A DNA stretch of 53,274 bases from Acidobacteriaceae bacterium (GCA_003139795.1 PLGM01000314.1:1-53274), one strand, 5' to 3'. Numbered from the stretch's first letter, positions 25,816-34,213 are shown. Notes: generated from the letters alone by a model not told the origin. Program-made: numbers and translations.

Positions 25816-26936
25816 AGCATCCGGTCCAGCGCTACGCGAGCCCAGTGCTTGACACTCGGTCGCACCTGGATGCGGTTGACGACGCGGCCCTCCAGCAGGT
25901 TTTCCAGAGCCCAGGCCAGGTGGTGGGGACTGATGCGGTACATGGTGGTGCACAGGCAGCCGGTATCGTCGAGGGTGATGACGCGCTTGCCTTCTGCGGC
26001 AAAGCGGCGGGCCAGGCGGTTGACGAGGTGAATCTCAGTGCCGACGGCGAACATTGTGCCAGCGGGGGCCTGCTCGACGAGGGCGATAAGCGGCTCCGTG
26101 GAGCCTAGTGCGTCGGCCTTCTGGCAGACCTCCCAGCGGCATTCGGGATGAACGATGACCTGGATGCCGGGATATTTGGCGCGCACCCGATCGACGTGGC
26201 TGGGCAGGAAGCGCTGGTGGACAGCACAATGGCCCTTCCAAAGCAGAATGCTGCTGGCGGCCAGGGTTTGCTTCGTCTGGCCGCCCTGAAGCGCCCATGG
26301 GTCCCAAACAGCCATTTCGTTCAGCGCAATGCCCATGGAATGCCCGGTGTTGCGGCCCAGGTGCTGATCGGGCAGGAAAAGGATGCGCTTGCCGCGGGCA
26401 AAGGCCCACTCCAAGGCGGCGCGCGCGTTCGAGGAGGTGCAGACCAGGCCGCCGCGCTCGCCGCAGAAGGCCTTGATGGCGGCGGTGGAGTTGATGTAGG
26501 TCAGCGGAATGGTCTCCTCCGCCAGGCCGAGGCGCGTGAGCGCTTCCCAGCAAGCCTCAACCTGGGAGATTTCGGCCATGTCGGCCATGGAGCAGCCGGC
26601 ATTGAGGTCGGGCAGAATCACCTGCTGGCCGTCGCGGCCGAGCACATCGGCGCTCTCGGCCATGAAGTGGACGCCGCAGAAAACAATGTACTTCGCATCG
26701 GTCTCGGCCGCGATTTTGGAGAGCTTGTAGCTGTCGCCCGTGAAGTCGGCGAAGCGAATCACTTCGTCGCGCTGATAGTGGTGGCCAAGCAGGATGGTGG
26801 TCGCGCCCAATTTGGCGCGCGCCTCCGCAATGCGTATATCCATGGAGTGGTCGGGGAGCGCCAGGTAGTCTTGAAGGCTGCAAGCGCTGCCGGCCTCCGG
26901 CGAGGCCGCCGTCAATTCGTCAAGAACCAGGTTCAT
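25770..26936 (-). CDS. nadA: Quinolinate synthase
   Basis: A 388-aa protein that condenses iminoaspartate with dihydroxyacetone phosphate to quinolinate. It shows GATTILLGHHYQRDEVIRFA, FTGDSYKLS, YIVFCGVHFMAESADVL, LPDLNAGCSMADMA, YINSTAAIKAFCGE, CTSSNARAALEWAF, VHPECRWEV and LDDTGCLCTTMYRI. The three cysteines for the [4Fe-4S] cluster are those in FCGVHF, HPECRWEV and the LCTTM region. The final residues ETASSSQPLASSSG come from a 7-bp repeat and are not conserved. The partner nadB lies 5 kb away on the same strand. Confidence 0.96.
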   Translation of the reverse strand: MNLVLDELTAASPEAGSACSLQDYLALPDHSMDIRIAEARAKLGATTILLGHHYQRDEVIRFADFTGDSYKLSKIAAETDAKYIVFCGVHFMAESADVLGRDGQQVILPDLNAGCSMADMAEISQVEACWEALTRLGLAEETIPLTYINSTAAIKAFCGERGGLVCTSSNARAALEWAFARGKRILFLPDQHLGRNTGHSMGIALNEMAVWDPWALQGGQTKQTLAASSILLWKGHCAVHQRFLPSHVDRVRAKYPGIQVIVHPECRWEVCQKADALGSTEPLIALVEQAPAGTMFAVGTEIHLVNRLARRFAAEGKRVITLDDTGCLCTTMYRISPHHLAWALENLLEGRVVNRIQVRPSVKHWARVALDRMLETASSSQPLASSSG

Positions 26937-27296
26937 TCGATTCCGCCTTCAGTCCAGCTCGCTCTGTTTATTTGGAGGCGGCGGACGGGGATGTTGAAAG
27001 CTAACGCGGCTGCAGTGGATGCACTGACCTGCCTGAGGTTATCGGCAAAACCGCCGAACCCCTCAAGCTTCCCCATCCACGGGGTTGTTGCAGCCCTTTC
27101 CCTTTTAGACGCGGCCTGGGGCCGGTTGACTCTGAAAAGATCCGGTCCGGCAAAAGCCGCCTCGTTGGAGCTTAGTGTAACGCAGCCGTAAGAGCTGGCC
27201 CAGGAGTCTTGCAGCTGGAGCCGATTGCCGCCGCGTCCGGAGCGCGAAGGAGAAGAGTTTGTGACCGCCTTGTCCGGGCAGGTATCATTGCTCTCG
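26937..27296. other. 360-bp spacer between divergent nadA and tatB
   Basis: No gene is recognised. It must carry the promoters of nadA (minus) and tatBC (plus). A TTGACT hexamer occurs at about 27127 but has no convincing -10 at proper distance. Open frames crossing it are antisense shadows of nadA. Confidence 0.4.
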
Positions 27297-28049
27297 ATGG
27301 GGACGCCGCCGACAATTCAGTTTGCTAGCCTGAGCATGGCAGACTCGCTGATCCTGATGGTGCTGGCGCTGGTGGTCTTCGGGCCGCGGCGGCTGCCGCA
27401 GATCGGCCGCCAGATTGGCAAGCTGATGTACGAGTTCCGCAAGGCCTCAAACGACTTCAAGTTCCAGATGGAAGAAGAGTTGCGCAACGCCGAGGAGGCC
27501 GACCGGCGCAAGGCCGAAGAGGAACGGCTGCGGGCGCTGGCGCTGGCGGCGCCGCCCAGGACCATCGAAGCGACGGCCGGGACACCCGTAGCGGACGGTC
27601 AGTTCCCAACCCCAAGCCCCTACCCCGGAGAGACCGAGTACCCCGCAGTGGCATCGGCTGCCTCGCCTGAGGCTCCTGAGGAAGAGACTTATCCCCGCAT
27701 TCAGCCTCCCTCGACCGGCGAGCCGGTGCCGGCGGCGCGGCCGGGCAGCCCGGCGGCGCAGATCGAGGCTCCTGCGCCTGCGGAACAAACTGCGGAAGAA
27801 GCCGTTTCGGCAGTAGGCGCGGGCCCGGAAGGTCCGGGCTCTAACCCGGACAGTAGCCCTGCGGATTCGACGGTGGCTGGCAGGGACGGGTTTCAACCCA
27901 TACCTTTATCCCCTGAGGTAAGCCCTGCAGAGAGTTCGGCCGCAATTCTCCCTGCTTCCGAAGCTTGTGAAGCCAGCGATGCGGCCGTGGAGGAATCTCC
28001 GGCTGCGGAGACCACCCCCGCCACGGAGCAGGCGGCCCCCCATGGTTGA
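27297..28049 (+). CDS. tatB: Sec-independent translocase subunit TatB with long acidic/Pro-rich tail
   Basis: A 250-aa protein from the ATG at 27297 (a later ATG at 27336 is possible). One N-terminal membrane helix, DSLILMVLALVVFGPRRLPQ, is followed by IGRQIGKLMYEFRKASNDFK and a charged amphipathic helix to about residue 80, as in TatB, which with TatC forms the twin-arginine receptor. The remaining 165 residues are low complexity (Pro, Ala, Glu, Ser). Residues about 195-207 (RDGFQPIPLSPEV) are encoded by a copy of the GGGTTTCAACCC repeat in frame, showing that the tail tolerates repeat invasion. It overlaps tatC by 8 bp. A TatA role cannot be excluded. Confidence 0.88.
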   Translation: MGTPPTIQFASLSMADSLILMVLALVVFGPRRLPQIGRQIGKLMYEFRKASNDFKFQMEEELRNAEEADRRKAEEERLRALALAAPPRTIEATAGTPVADGQFPTPSPYPGETEYPAVASAASPEAPEEETYPRIQPPSTGEPVPAARPGSPAAQIEAPAPAEQTAEEAVSAVGAGPEGPGSNPDSSPADSTVAGRDGFQPIPLSPEVSPAESSAAILPASEACEASDAAVEESPAAETTPATEQAAPHG

Positions 28050-28851
28050 TCCCGCGGAGGCCATCGGCAAGGCGCGGGCGGCAGTAACCCAGCGCGCGGA
28101 CCTCCCCGGCATGAGCCTGATGGAGCACCTGGACGAGTTGCGCCGCCGCATCGTCCACTCGGCCATCTATCTGGCCGTGGGGTTCGTTGCGGTGTGGGCC
28201 TTTCATGACCGGTTCGTCGGCTTCATCCAGGCGCCGCTCAACCACATCGGCAAGACGCTCGTCTTCACCCACCCCATGGACCCTTTGAACCTGGATCTGC
28301 AGGTTTCGCTGGTCGGCGGAGCGATTCTGGCCTCGCCCTTCATCCTCTTCCAGGTGTGGCTGTTCATTGCGCCGGGGCTCTATCAGAAGGAGCGTCGCTT
28401 CGTGGTTCCCTTCATGCTGGCCACGGTGGGGTTGTTCCTTGGCGGCGCGGCCTTCGGATACTACTATGTTCTCCCCGGCGCGCTCAAGATCCTGATCGTG
28501 GACTTCGGCCACAATTTCACCCCCATGGTCACCATCGAGGAGTACAGCGGCTTCTTTCTGTCGATCATCCTTGGCCTGGGCATCAGCTTTGAGATGCCGA
28601 TCCTCATCTTCTTCTTGGCCATGTTCGGCATCGTGAGCCCAAAGTTCCTTTGGAAGAACATCCGCTATGCCGTTCTGGCCATCTTTCTGGTGGCGGCCAT
28701 CATCACCCCCAGCCCCGACCCATGGACCATGTGCATCTACGCCATACCCATGCTGGCTCTGTATTTGATCGGCATCGGCGTGGCCTGGTGGGTGCATCCC
28801 TCGCGCCGCAAGGCCAAGGAAGCCAAGAAAGCCAAGGAGTCTGCTGGATAA
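28042..28851 (+). CDS. tatC: Sec-independent translocase subunit TatC
   Basis: A 269-aa membrane protein with six predicted helices. Hallmarks: GMSLMEHLDELRRRIVHSA at the cytoplasmic N-terminus, where the conserved Glu-x-x-Arg contacts the twin-arginine signal; PLNLDLQVSLVGGAILASPF; FIAPGLYQKERRF; and ITPSPDPWTMCIYAIPML, the conserved P-D near the last helices. The start is the ATG at 28042, overlapping the end of tatB, so they are co-translated. The C-terminus is Lys/Ala-rich (KAKEAKKAKE). Confidence 0.96.
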   Translation: MVDPAEAIGKARAAVTQRADLPGMSLMEHLDELRRRIVHSAIYLAVGFVAVWAFHDRFVGFIQAPLNHIGKTLVFTHPMDPLNLDLQVSLVGGAILASPFILFQVWLFIAPGLYQKERRFVVPFMLATVGLFLGGAAFGYYYVLPGALKILIVDFGHNFTPMVTIEEYSGFFLSIILGLGISFEMPILIFFLAMFGIVSPKFLWKNIRYAVLAIFLVAAIITPSPDPWTMCIYAIPMLALYLIGIGVAWWVHPSRRKAKEAKKAKESAG

Positions 28852-28859
28852 GCCAGCGC

Positions 28860-28985
28860 TTTGAAAGGGCCCGGCTTTACAGGGCACGAAAAACTCGCTG
28901 TTTTGAAAGCGCACGGCTTTACACGCCGCGGAAAAACTCGTTGCTTTGAAAGGGCACGGCTTTAGCCGTCCCGTGGACGGACCAA
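28860..28985. repeat. Tandem 42-43-bp TTTGAAAGGGC...GGCTTTA repeat
   Basis: Three units start TTTGAAAGGGCCCGGCTTTA, TTTGAAAGCGCACGGCTTTA and TTTGAAAGGGCACGGCTTTA; the first two end AAAAACTCG(C/T)TG. A further GTGGCTTTAGCCACCG hairpin follows near 28992-29010. Related copies in reverse orientation are at 7055-7215. There are no unique spacers as in CRISPR. Confidence 0.85.
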
Positions 28986-29065
28986 ATACGGATGTGGCTT
29001 TAGCCACCGAGGGAATGTCCGCCGTGCAACAAGACCTGTTGAAGGAGTCCCAAGGAACCCAGACC

Positions 29066-29959
29066 ATGCACTCGTTCTCGTTTTGGAAGAAGATCGCGGC
29101 CATCATGCTGCTGGCCGCGCCTCTCGCCGCCCCCGCCCAGCAGCACTTCGACGGCGCCCGGGCCTATGAATACGCCCGCCAGTTTGTGGCCATCGGGCCG
29201 CGCTGGCCCACCAGCCAGGGCCACGTCAAGGCCGAAGAGTTCCTGCGCAACCACTTCCAGCACGACCAGCTCGAAGAGGATACGTTCACGGCCGACACGC
29301 CCATCGGCCCCGTCCCCATGCGCAACTTCATCGTGCGCTTTCCGGGCAAAAAGGACGGCGTGATCGTGCTGGGTACGCACTACGAGACTAACTACCCGCT
29401 GCGCACCATCAACTTTGTGGGCGCCAACGATGGAGGCTCCACGACGGGGCTGCTGCTGGCCATCGCAGACCAATTGCGCGGCAAGACCCTCGACGGCTAC
29501 TCCGTCTGGCTGGTCTTCTTCGACGGCGAGGAGGCCATTCAGAGCTGGTCCAAGTCCGACTCCACCTACGGCAGCCGCCATCTGGCTGCCAAATGGGGAA
29601 AGGACGGAACTTTGGGCCGCGTTAAAGCTTTCATGCTGGCCGACATGATCGGCGACAAGGACCTCGACATTCAGCGCGAAGCCCAATCCACCGGCTGGCT
29701 GGTCGACCTGGTCCGGCAAGCCGCGCATAAATTCGGTTACGACCGCCATTTCTTCCAGACCGAGGAGCCGGTCGAAGACGATCATCTGCCCTTTGTCCAG
29801 CGCGGCGTGCCTTCGATCGATGTGATCGACCTCGACTACGGCCCCAACAACAGCTACCACCACACCGCCCAGGACACGATGGACAAGATCAGCGCCCACA
29901 GCCTGACCATCGATGGCGACGTGTTTCTCGAGACGATACGGCTGATCAATCAGAGATGA
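29066..29959 (+). CDS. Exported M28-family peptidase, glutaminyl-cyclase-like
   Basis: A 297-aa protein. The ATG at 29066 has AAGGA at good distance and is followed by a signal peptide (SFWKKIAAIMLLAAPLAAPA); the frame is open further upstream only through repeat DNA. Zinc-site motifs: VLGTHYETNY, GANDGGSTTGLLL (Asp), VFFDGEEA (Glu-Glu), DMIGDKDLD and NSYHHTAQDTMDKI (His). VDIIDLDYG-like DVIDLDYGP and the overall size match the plant/animal glutaminyl-peptide cyclotransferase branch of M28. It should act in the periplasm or outside, either as aminopeptidase or forming N-terminal pyroglutamate. Confidence 0.88.
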   Translation: MHSFSFWKKIAAIMLLAAPLAAPAQQHFDGARAYEYARQFVAIGPRWPTSQGHVKAEEFLRNHFQHDQLEEDTFTADTPIGPVPMRNFIVRFPGKKDGVIVLGTHYETNYPLRTINFVGANDGGSTTGLLLAIADQLRGKTLDGYSVWLVFFDGEEAIQSWSKSDSTYGSRHLAAKWGKDGTLGRVKAFMLADMIGDKDLDIQREAQSTGWLVDLVRQAAHKFGYDRHFFQTEEPVEDDHLPFVQRGVPSIDVIDLDYGPNNSYHHTAQDTMDKISAHSLTIDGDVFLETIRLINQR

Positions 29960-29964
29960 AAAAG

Positions 29965-29996
29965 ATAGGGAACAGGGATTAGGGAACAGGGAACAC
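29965..29996. repeat. 7-bp periodic GGGAACA/GGGATTA tract
   Basis: Heptamers AGGGAAC, AGGGATT, AGGGAAC, AGGGAAC between the M28 peptidase and the TerC-family gene. Same class as 22196-22240, 30850-30878 and 43976-44015. Confidence 0.8.
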
Positions 29997-30011
29997 CTGT
30001 ACCATTCCCCT

Positions 30012-30884
30012 ATGATTGCCGGCGTCTCCTGGGTCTGGTGGCTGGGGTTTCACGCTGTGGTGGTGGTGCTGCTGCTGGCCGATTCGCTGCTGCCCGGCCA
30101 CCGGCGCCCCACGCGCTACCCGCAGGCCTTTGCGTGGCTGGGCACGGCGACGGTGGTCCTGGCCGCTACCGGATTTGCGGCCTGGATCGCCGTCACCCAG
30201 GGCCGCCAAACGGCGCTCGAATTCGTCGGCGGCTACGCCATCGAAGCCTCGCTCAGCGTGGACAATCTCTTCGTCTTCATGGTCATCTTTCAGGGCTTCC
30301 GCATCAGCCCGCAGCGCCAGCACGATGCCTTGATGTGGGGCGTAGGAGGAGCGGTAGTGCTGCGCGCGCTGTTTATTGCCGCGGGCATCGCGCTGCTCAG
30401 GCGCTTCGACTGGATCACCTGGATCTTCGGCCTGTTTTTGCTCTATGCGGCCTGGCGGCTGGTGCGCGGCGGCTCGGCCAACGCGGCCGTGCCGGAGTGG
30501 ATTCGCAAGCTGCAACCGGCCAGGGGGCCGCTCTTGCCGGTGATTCTGGCCATCGAAGTCACCGATGTGCTGTTTGCCACTGATTCCATCCCCGCCGTCC
30601 TGGCCATTTCGCACAATCCTTTCGTGGTGTACACGTCGAACATCGCGGCCATCCTCGGCCTGCGTTCGCTTTACTTCGCGCTGGCTTCGCTGCTGGACCG
30701 CTTCCGCTATCTGCACTACGGCCTGGGCGCACTGCTGGCGTTTGCGGCGCTGAAGATGCTCGCTGCCCGCTGGATGGAGGTCCCCATCACCCTCTCGCTC
30801 GCCGTCATGGGCGCGATTCTCGCAATCTGCGCGGTGGTTTCCTGGTTCGCGGGGAACAGTGATCAGGGAACAGTAACCTATTAG
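30012..30884 (+). CDS. TerC/Alx-family membrane protein
   Basis: A 290-aa protein with about eight membrane helices. The two conserved acidic stretches are present: ALEFVGGYAIEASLSVDNLF (about residue 75-95) with VFMVIFQGF, and ILAIEVTDVLFATDSIPAVL (about 180-200) followed by TSNIAAILGLRSLYF. Alx and relatives export manganese, sometimes through a yybP-ykoY riboswitch; none was seen in the 52-bp spacer. The extreme C-terminus AGNSDQGTVTY is coded by a 7-bp repeat (30850-30878), unrelated to the family. Confidence 0.92.
   Translation: MIAGVSWVWWLGFHAVVVVLLLADSLLPGHRRPTRYPQAFAWLGTATVVLAATGFAAWIAVTQGRQTALEFVGGYAIEASLSVDNLFVFMVIFQGFRISPQRQHDALMWGVGGAVVLRALFIAAGIALLRRFDWITWIFGLFLLYAAWRLVRGGSANAAVPEWIRKLQPARGPLLPVILAIEVTDVLFATDSIPAVLAISHNPFVVYTSNIAAILGLRSLYFALASLLDRFRYLHYGLGALLAFAALKMLAARWMEVPITLSLAVMGAILAICAVVSWFAGNSDQGTVTY
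30850..30878. repeat. 7-bp GGGAACAGTGATCAG tract in the TerC gene end
   Basis: GGGGAACAGTGATCAGGGAA followed by CAGTAACC. It encodes the last ten residues and brings the TAG stop of the TerC-family gene. Confidence 0.75.
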
Positions 30885-31084
30885 GATTGCGCTGGATGGG
30901 TGCGAAGGAGAGAGTCCCCTATGTGGCCGGTTTGTAGCACGGATGAGAAATGAAGCGCCTCGCTCCGGTTGACCATTGATCCCCGATCTCTGCCGGAGCC
31001 CCATGGATAGGTCTTCGTCCGTGGGGCGAAGCGAGCGGCGACCCTCTGCGGAATTGGACAGGATACAGTATCCCTGGTAACGCC

Positions 31085-31492
31085 TTAGAAAACGCCATTG
31101 GCATGCATATGCTCACTGTATTTTTTGTCGGTACAGCAAATGTGATTGGTAAACCAGCCGTAAATAAAATCCATCACTTCCACTGAGAGCCTGGCGCGCA
31201 GGCCGCTCTCGTGGCGCTCTCTTAAGCCCGCAAGCATCTGTCTCAACTCGTCGTGCTCTTTCATGTGCGCCGGCGCGTCGGGGTAGCCGGTCTTGATGAA
31301 GAGCAGCTCTTCACGTAGGCAATGGTGCCGGGCGTAATTTTCCAATTGATCGAGAACGATTCCGAGTGTTTCCTTGCTGTCTCCAGCCTCGATGGCGCCA
31401 TGTAATTCGTTCACCATGGCGATGAGTTTCTTGTGCTCCTGGTCGAACTCCTCGACGCCCACCGTCAGATTTTCCGTCCAAACCAACAACAT
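31085..31492 (-). CDS. Bacteriohemerythrin
   Basis: A 135-aa protein from the ATG at 31492 with AAGGAG nine bases upstream. The di-iron ligands of hemerythrin are recognisable: LLVWTENLTVGVEEFDQEHKK (first His and Glu region), NYARHHCLREELLF (His and Glu), HMKEHDEL (two His) and YGWFTNHICCTDKKYSEHM (His and Asp). Such proteins bind oxygen or sense it. Two adjacent Cys are in the last helix. Upstream, an AT-rich AATTTATATAGTAC (about 31689-31702) may be part of its promoter. Confidence 0.93.
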   Translation of the reverse strand: MLLVWTENLTVGVEEFDQEHKKLIAMVNELHGAIEAGDSKETLGIVLDQLENYARHHCLREELLFIKTGYPDAPAHMKEHDELRQMLAGLRERHESGLRARLSVEVMDFIYGWFTNHICCTDKKYSEHMHANGVF

Positions 31493-31732
31493 GGGAGGCG
31501 GCTCCTTGGCTGGATTCTTTTCCGGTTCTGAGAGACGCGTATGGAAGCACTGCGATTCCATCCGCCTGACGAATCCACACAGACCCATGCGTTTGGGGAA
31601 TTGCTCTCTCAAGAACCCATCGCCGCGTGAAACAAGAAAGACCAGAGGAAAGAGACGGCCCGGCGCCGGAACGGAACCGAATAACAGGACAATTTATATA
31701 GTACAGCTTTGGCAGAGGGAGGCCACGGCGCT

Positions 31733-33361
31733 CTACCACGCCTCAAACACCACCTGCCCCTCGGGGCCCTTGCGATTAAGGATGGAGTGCTTCAGGAACC
31801 GCTCGTCGTCGCGCTGCGGATAGTCGTTGCGGAAGTGGGCGCCGCGGCTTTCGGTGCGGGCCAGAGCCGAGTGCAGAATGGCGTGGGCCACGCGGCTCAT
31901 GGCCTGCGCCTCGCTCAGGCGGCGGCTCCCCTTCCCCTGCTCAGCCAACTGGGCCAGGCCTGCGGCACAGACGGCCTGTGCGGCAAGACCCTCCAGCAGC
32001 GTGGACTCCCGGCGCAACAATCCGGCGTAGGCCCACATAGCCGTTCGAAGGCCGGCGATGAGCTCTTCGAGAGGAGCTTCTTCCCCGGCAGTGAGCGGGA
32101 CAGGAACGCTCTCCGTCGCGTCGGCCGCTACCAGCGGGAGCCCATCGTCGAGCATCGAATGCGCCGCCCGCGCGCCGAAGACCAACCCTTCGAGCAGCGA
32201 GTTGGAGGCCAGCCGGTTGGCGCCGTGGACGCCGCTGCACGCCGCCTCGCCGGCGGCGTACAGACCGGGCAGAGTGGTGCGGCCGAACAGATCTGTCCTG
32301 ATGCCGCCCATGAGGTAATGCGCGGCCGGGCGAACGGGAATGAGGTCGCGGGCGAGGTCGAGGCCGTGTTGGGCAAGGAAGGCGCTGATGCCGGGAAAGC
32401 GCTGACCGAGATCGATGTTCTTCACATGGCGCATGTCCAGATGGACGGGCCGGGAGCAGCCCGGCGGCGAGTCGGGAGCCGCCGCCATGCCTTCGCGGGC
32501 GATGGCGCGCGCCACCACGTCGCGCGGGGCCAGCTCAAGTTGCGGGTGGTAGCGTTCCATAAAGCGTTCGCCGCGGTCGTTGCGCAAATAAGCGCCCTCG
32601 CCGCGCAGGGCTTCAGAGATCAGGAAGCGCGGGACGCCGGGAAGCGACAGGGCAGTGGGGTGGAACTGGTAGAACTCCATGTCGGCCAGCGCGGCGCCGG
32701 CCTGGGCGGCCAGAGCGATGCCGTCGCCGGTGGCTACAGAGGGGTTGGTGGTGTCGGAGTAGACCTGGCCCGCGCCCCCGGCGGCCACCAGCACGGCCCG
32801 CGCGCTCACCCGCTTGAGCCGGCTCTCGCTGTCCAGCAGATCGGCCCCGATCACCCGACCATCGGCAACGGCGAGGCCGGTGACCGTAGTCCACTCGGCA
32901 AAGCGAATCCGCTTGTGGACGCGGGCAAAGGCGGCCAGCGACCGGCTGATTTCGGCGCCGGTGGCGTCGCCACGGGCGTGCAGGATGCGCGGCAGCGAGT
33001 GAGCGCCCTCGCGGGTGCGCAGCAGCTCTCCGCCCCCCTTACCGTCCTCGGTGTCGAAGGCCGCGCCCCACTCGATCAGCTCGGCCACCCGCACCGGCCC
33101 CTCGGCCACCAGCGCCTGGGCCGCCGGCCGGCGGACAAGCCCGTCGCCGGCGTTGATCGTGTCCAGCAAGTGGAGCGCTACATCCTCATCGCCCTCCATG
33201 GCCACGGCGATTCCGCCCTGCGCATAGTGGGTGTTCGACTCGCCCAGCGATTCCTTGGTGACCACCAGGACCTCACCGTGGCGCGCCAGTTCGACAGCCG
33301 CCCGCAGCCCCGCCACGCCCGCTCCCATCACCAGAAAATCCACCTGAGAGGCCTTTACCAT
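31733..33361 (-). CDS. nadB: L-aspartate oxidase
   Basis: A 542-aa FAD protein that oxidises aspartate to iminoaspartate, the substrate of NadA. Visible: DFLVMGAGVAGLRAAVELA (FAD fold), SNTHYAQGGIAVAM, RILHARGDATGAEISRSL, VLVAAGGAGQVYSDTTNPS, YQFHPTALSLPG, LISEALRGEGAYLRND, VRPAAHYLMGGIRTD and GLYAAGEAACSGVHGANRLA, followed by SNSLLEGLVFGARA. The C-terminal helical domain is complete. NadC was not found in the window. Confidence 0.97.
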   Translation of the reverse strand: MVKASQVDFLVMGAGVAGLRAAVELARHGEVLVVTKESLGESNTHYAQGGIAVAMEGDEDVALHLLDTINAGDGLVRRPAAQALVAEGPVRVAELIEWGAAFDTEDGKGGGELLRTREGAHSLPRILHARGDATGAEISRSLAAFARVHKRIRFAEWTTVTGLAVADGRVIGADLLDSESRLKRVSARAVLVAAGGAGQVYSDTTNPSVATGDGIALAAQAGAALADMEFYQFHPTALSLPGVPRFLISEALRGEGAYLRNDRGERFMERYHPQLELAPRDVVARAIAREGMAAAPDSPPGCSRPVHLDMRHVKNIDLGQRFPGISAFLAQHGLDLARDLIPVRPAAHYLMGGIRTDLFGRTTLPGLYAAGEAACSGVHGANRLASNSLLEGLVFGARAAHSMLDDGLPLVAADATESVPVPLTAGEEAPLEELIAGLRTAMWAYAGLLRRESTLLEGLAAQAVCAAGLAQLAEQGKGSRRLSEAQAMSRVAHAILHSALARTESRGAHFRNDYPQRDDERFLKHSILNRKGPEGQVVFEAW

Positions 33362-33546
33362 AAACGATTAGCCTACCACCGCGAGATTGGCGGGCTTTGT
33401 CATGCCGGCTCTCAGTTTCCCGCCGCCGGCCGAAGACGTGCTTCTTATTGCTCAGACTCGGCCGACACCTGCGCCTAGAGTTGAGAACGTAAGGGTAGAT
33501 AGATGACGGCCCCGATAAAGTGACGGGAATTCATGAACGGAAAGAA

Positions 33547-33639
33547 CCCCCCTTATGGTGGCTGCTGCAACCGGGTTATTCTTGACAGCGGCACAGCCTC
33601 CCACGCGACAAACGGAAACGCAGCCACCTTAAGGGGGGG
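33547..33639 (+). promoter_or_regulatory. Large inverted repeat covering the ribosome binding site of the Gly-rich protein
   Basis: Left arm CCCCCCTTATGGTGGCTGC (33547-33565) pairs with right arm GCAGCCACCTTAAGGGGGG (33620-33638) with one mismatch in 19; 54 bases lie between. The right arm contains the G-tract that ends six bases before the ATG at 33646 and would serve as Shine-Dalgarno. In a transcript starting upstream, the stem would hide this site. A TTGACA at 33579-33584 between the arms could instead be a -35 box that starts transcription inside the loop and avoids the stem. This is inference. Confidence 0.6.
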
Positions 33640-33645
33640 TCATAT

Positions 33646-34176
33646 ATGCGCGGACTCAAAGTTTTGATCGGAACTACAGCATTGCTCGCGGGCTTGGCCC
33701 TGGCGGCGCCGGTGGCTAAAGCGCAAGTCGTCGTCGATGTCGGCATTCAACCCGTCTGTGCCTATGGCTACTACGACTATGCGCCGTACGCCTGCTCGCC
33801 TTACGGTTTTTACGGGCCGGGGTACTTCTACAACGGCATATTCCTGGGCATGGGCCCATGGGCCAACTGGGGCTACGGCCACGGCTGGGGTAGCCATCGC
33901 TTCGGAGGCGGCGGCGGCGGATATGCGGGCGGTCGCGGCGGGTATGCGGGCGGTCGCGGCGGATATGCAGGCGGTCGCGCTGCGTATGCAGGCGGCGGAG
34001 CTCGCGTGAGCGGTGGCGCAAGACCCAGCGCAGGCCACGCCACAGCGGCGCGTGGCAGCACATCGCGCGCAACAGCATCCCACGCCTCAGCTGCGCATAG
34101 CAGCGGCGGTGGTGGCGGACATTTTAGCGGCGGCGGCGGCGGCGGACATGCCGGCGGCGGTGGCGGACACCGGTAA
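33646..34176 (+). CDS. Secreted Tyr/Gly-rich low-complexity protein
   Basis: A 176-aa protein with signal peptide MRGLKVLIGTTALLAGLALA and cleavage near AKAQ. The mature N-terminal part is aromatic (YGYYDYAPYACSPYGFYGPG, then YFYNGIFLGMGPW). It is followed by three to four GGYAGGRG repeats, an Ala/Ser/Thr region and a final His/Gly-rich part (SGGGGGHFSGGGGGGHAGGG), which may bind metal. No family is recognised; similar YxG-rich proteins occur in Acidobacteria as small envelope proteins. A strong inverted repeat precedes it and a terminator follows, so it is a single-gene unit. Confidence 0.8.
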   Translation: MRGLKVLIGTTALLAGLALAAPVAKAQVVVDVGIQPVCAYGYYDYAPYACSPYGFYGPGYFYNGIFLGMGPWANWGYGHGWGSHRFGGGGGGYAGGRGGYAGGRGGYAGGRAAYAGGGARVSGGARPSAGHATAARGSTSRATASHASAAHSSGGGGGHFSGGGGGGHAGGGGGHR

Positions 34177-34213
34177 CCTCTAGCTGCTGCATCAGGCAGC
34201 AGTTTGTGCAACC

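Noticed and set aside
28860-29010. CRISPR-like array
   Set aside because: Units are adjacent without unique spacers, vary in sequence, and no cas gene is present.
29960-30011. yybP-ykoY (manganese) riboswitch before the TerC-family gene
   Set aside because: The spacer is only 52 bp and made of heptamer repeats; no conserved loop motif is seen.
31709-33478. 589-codon plus-strand open frame opposite nadB
   Set aside because: Shadow of nadB, whose FAD motifs are complete.
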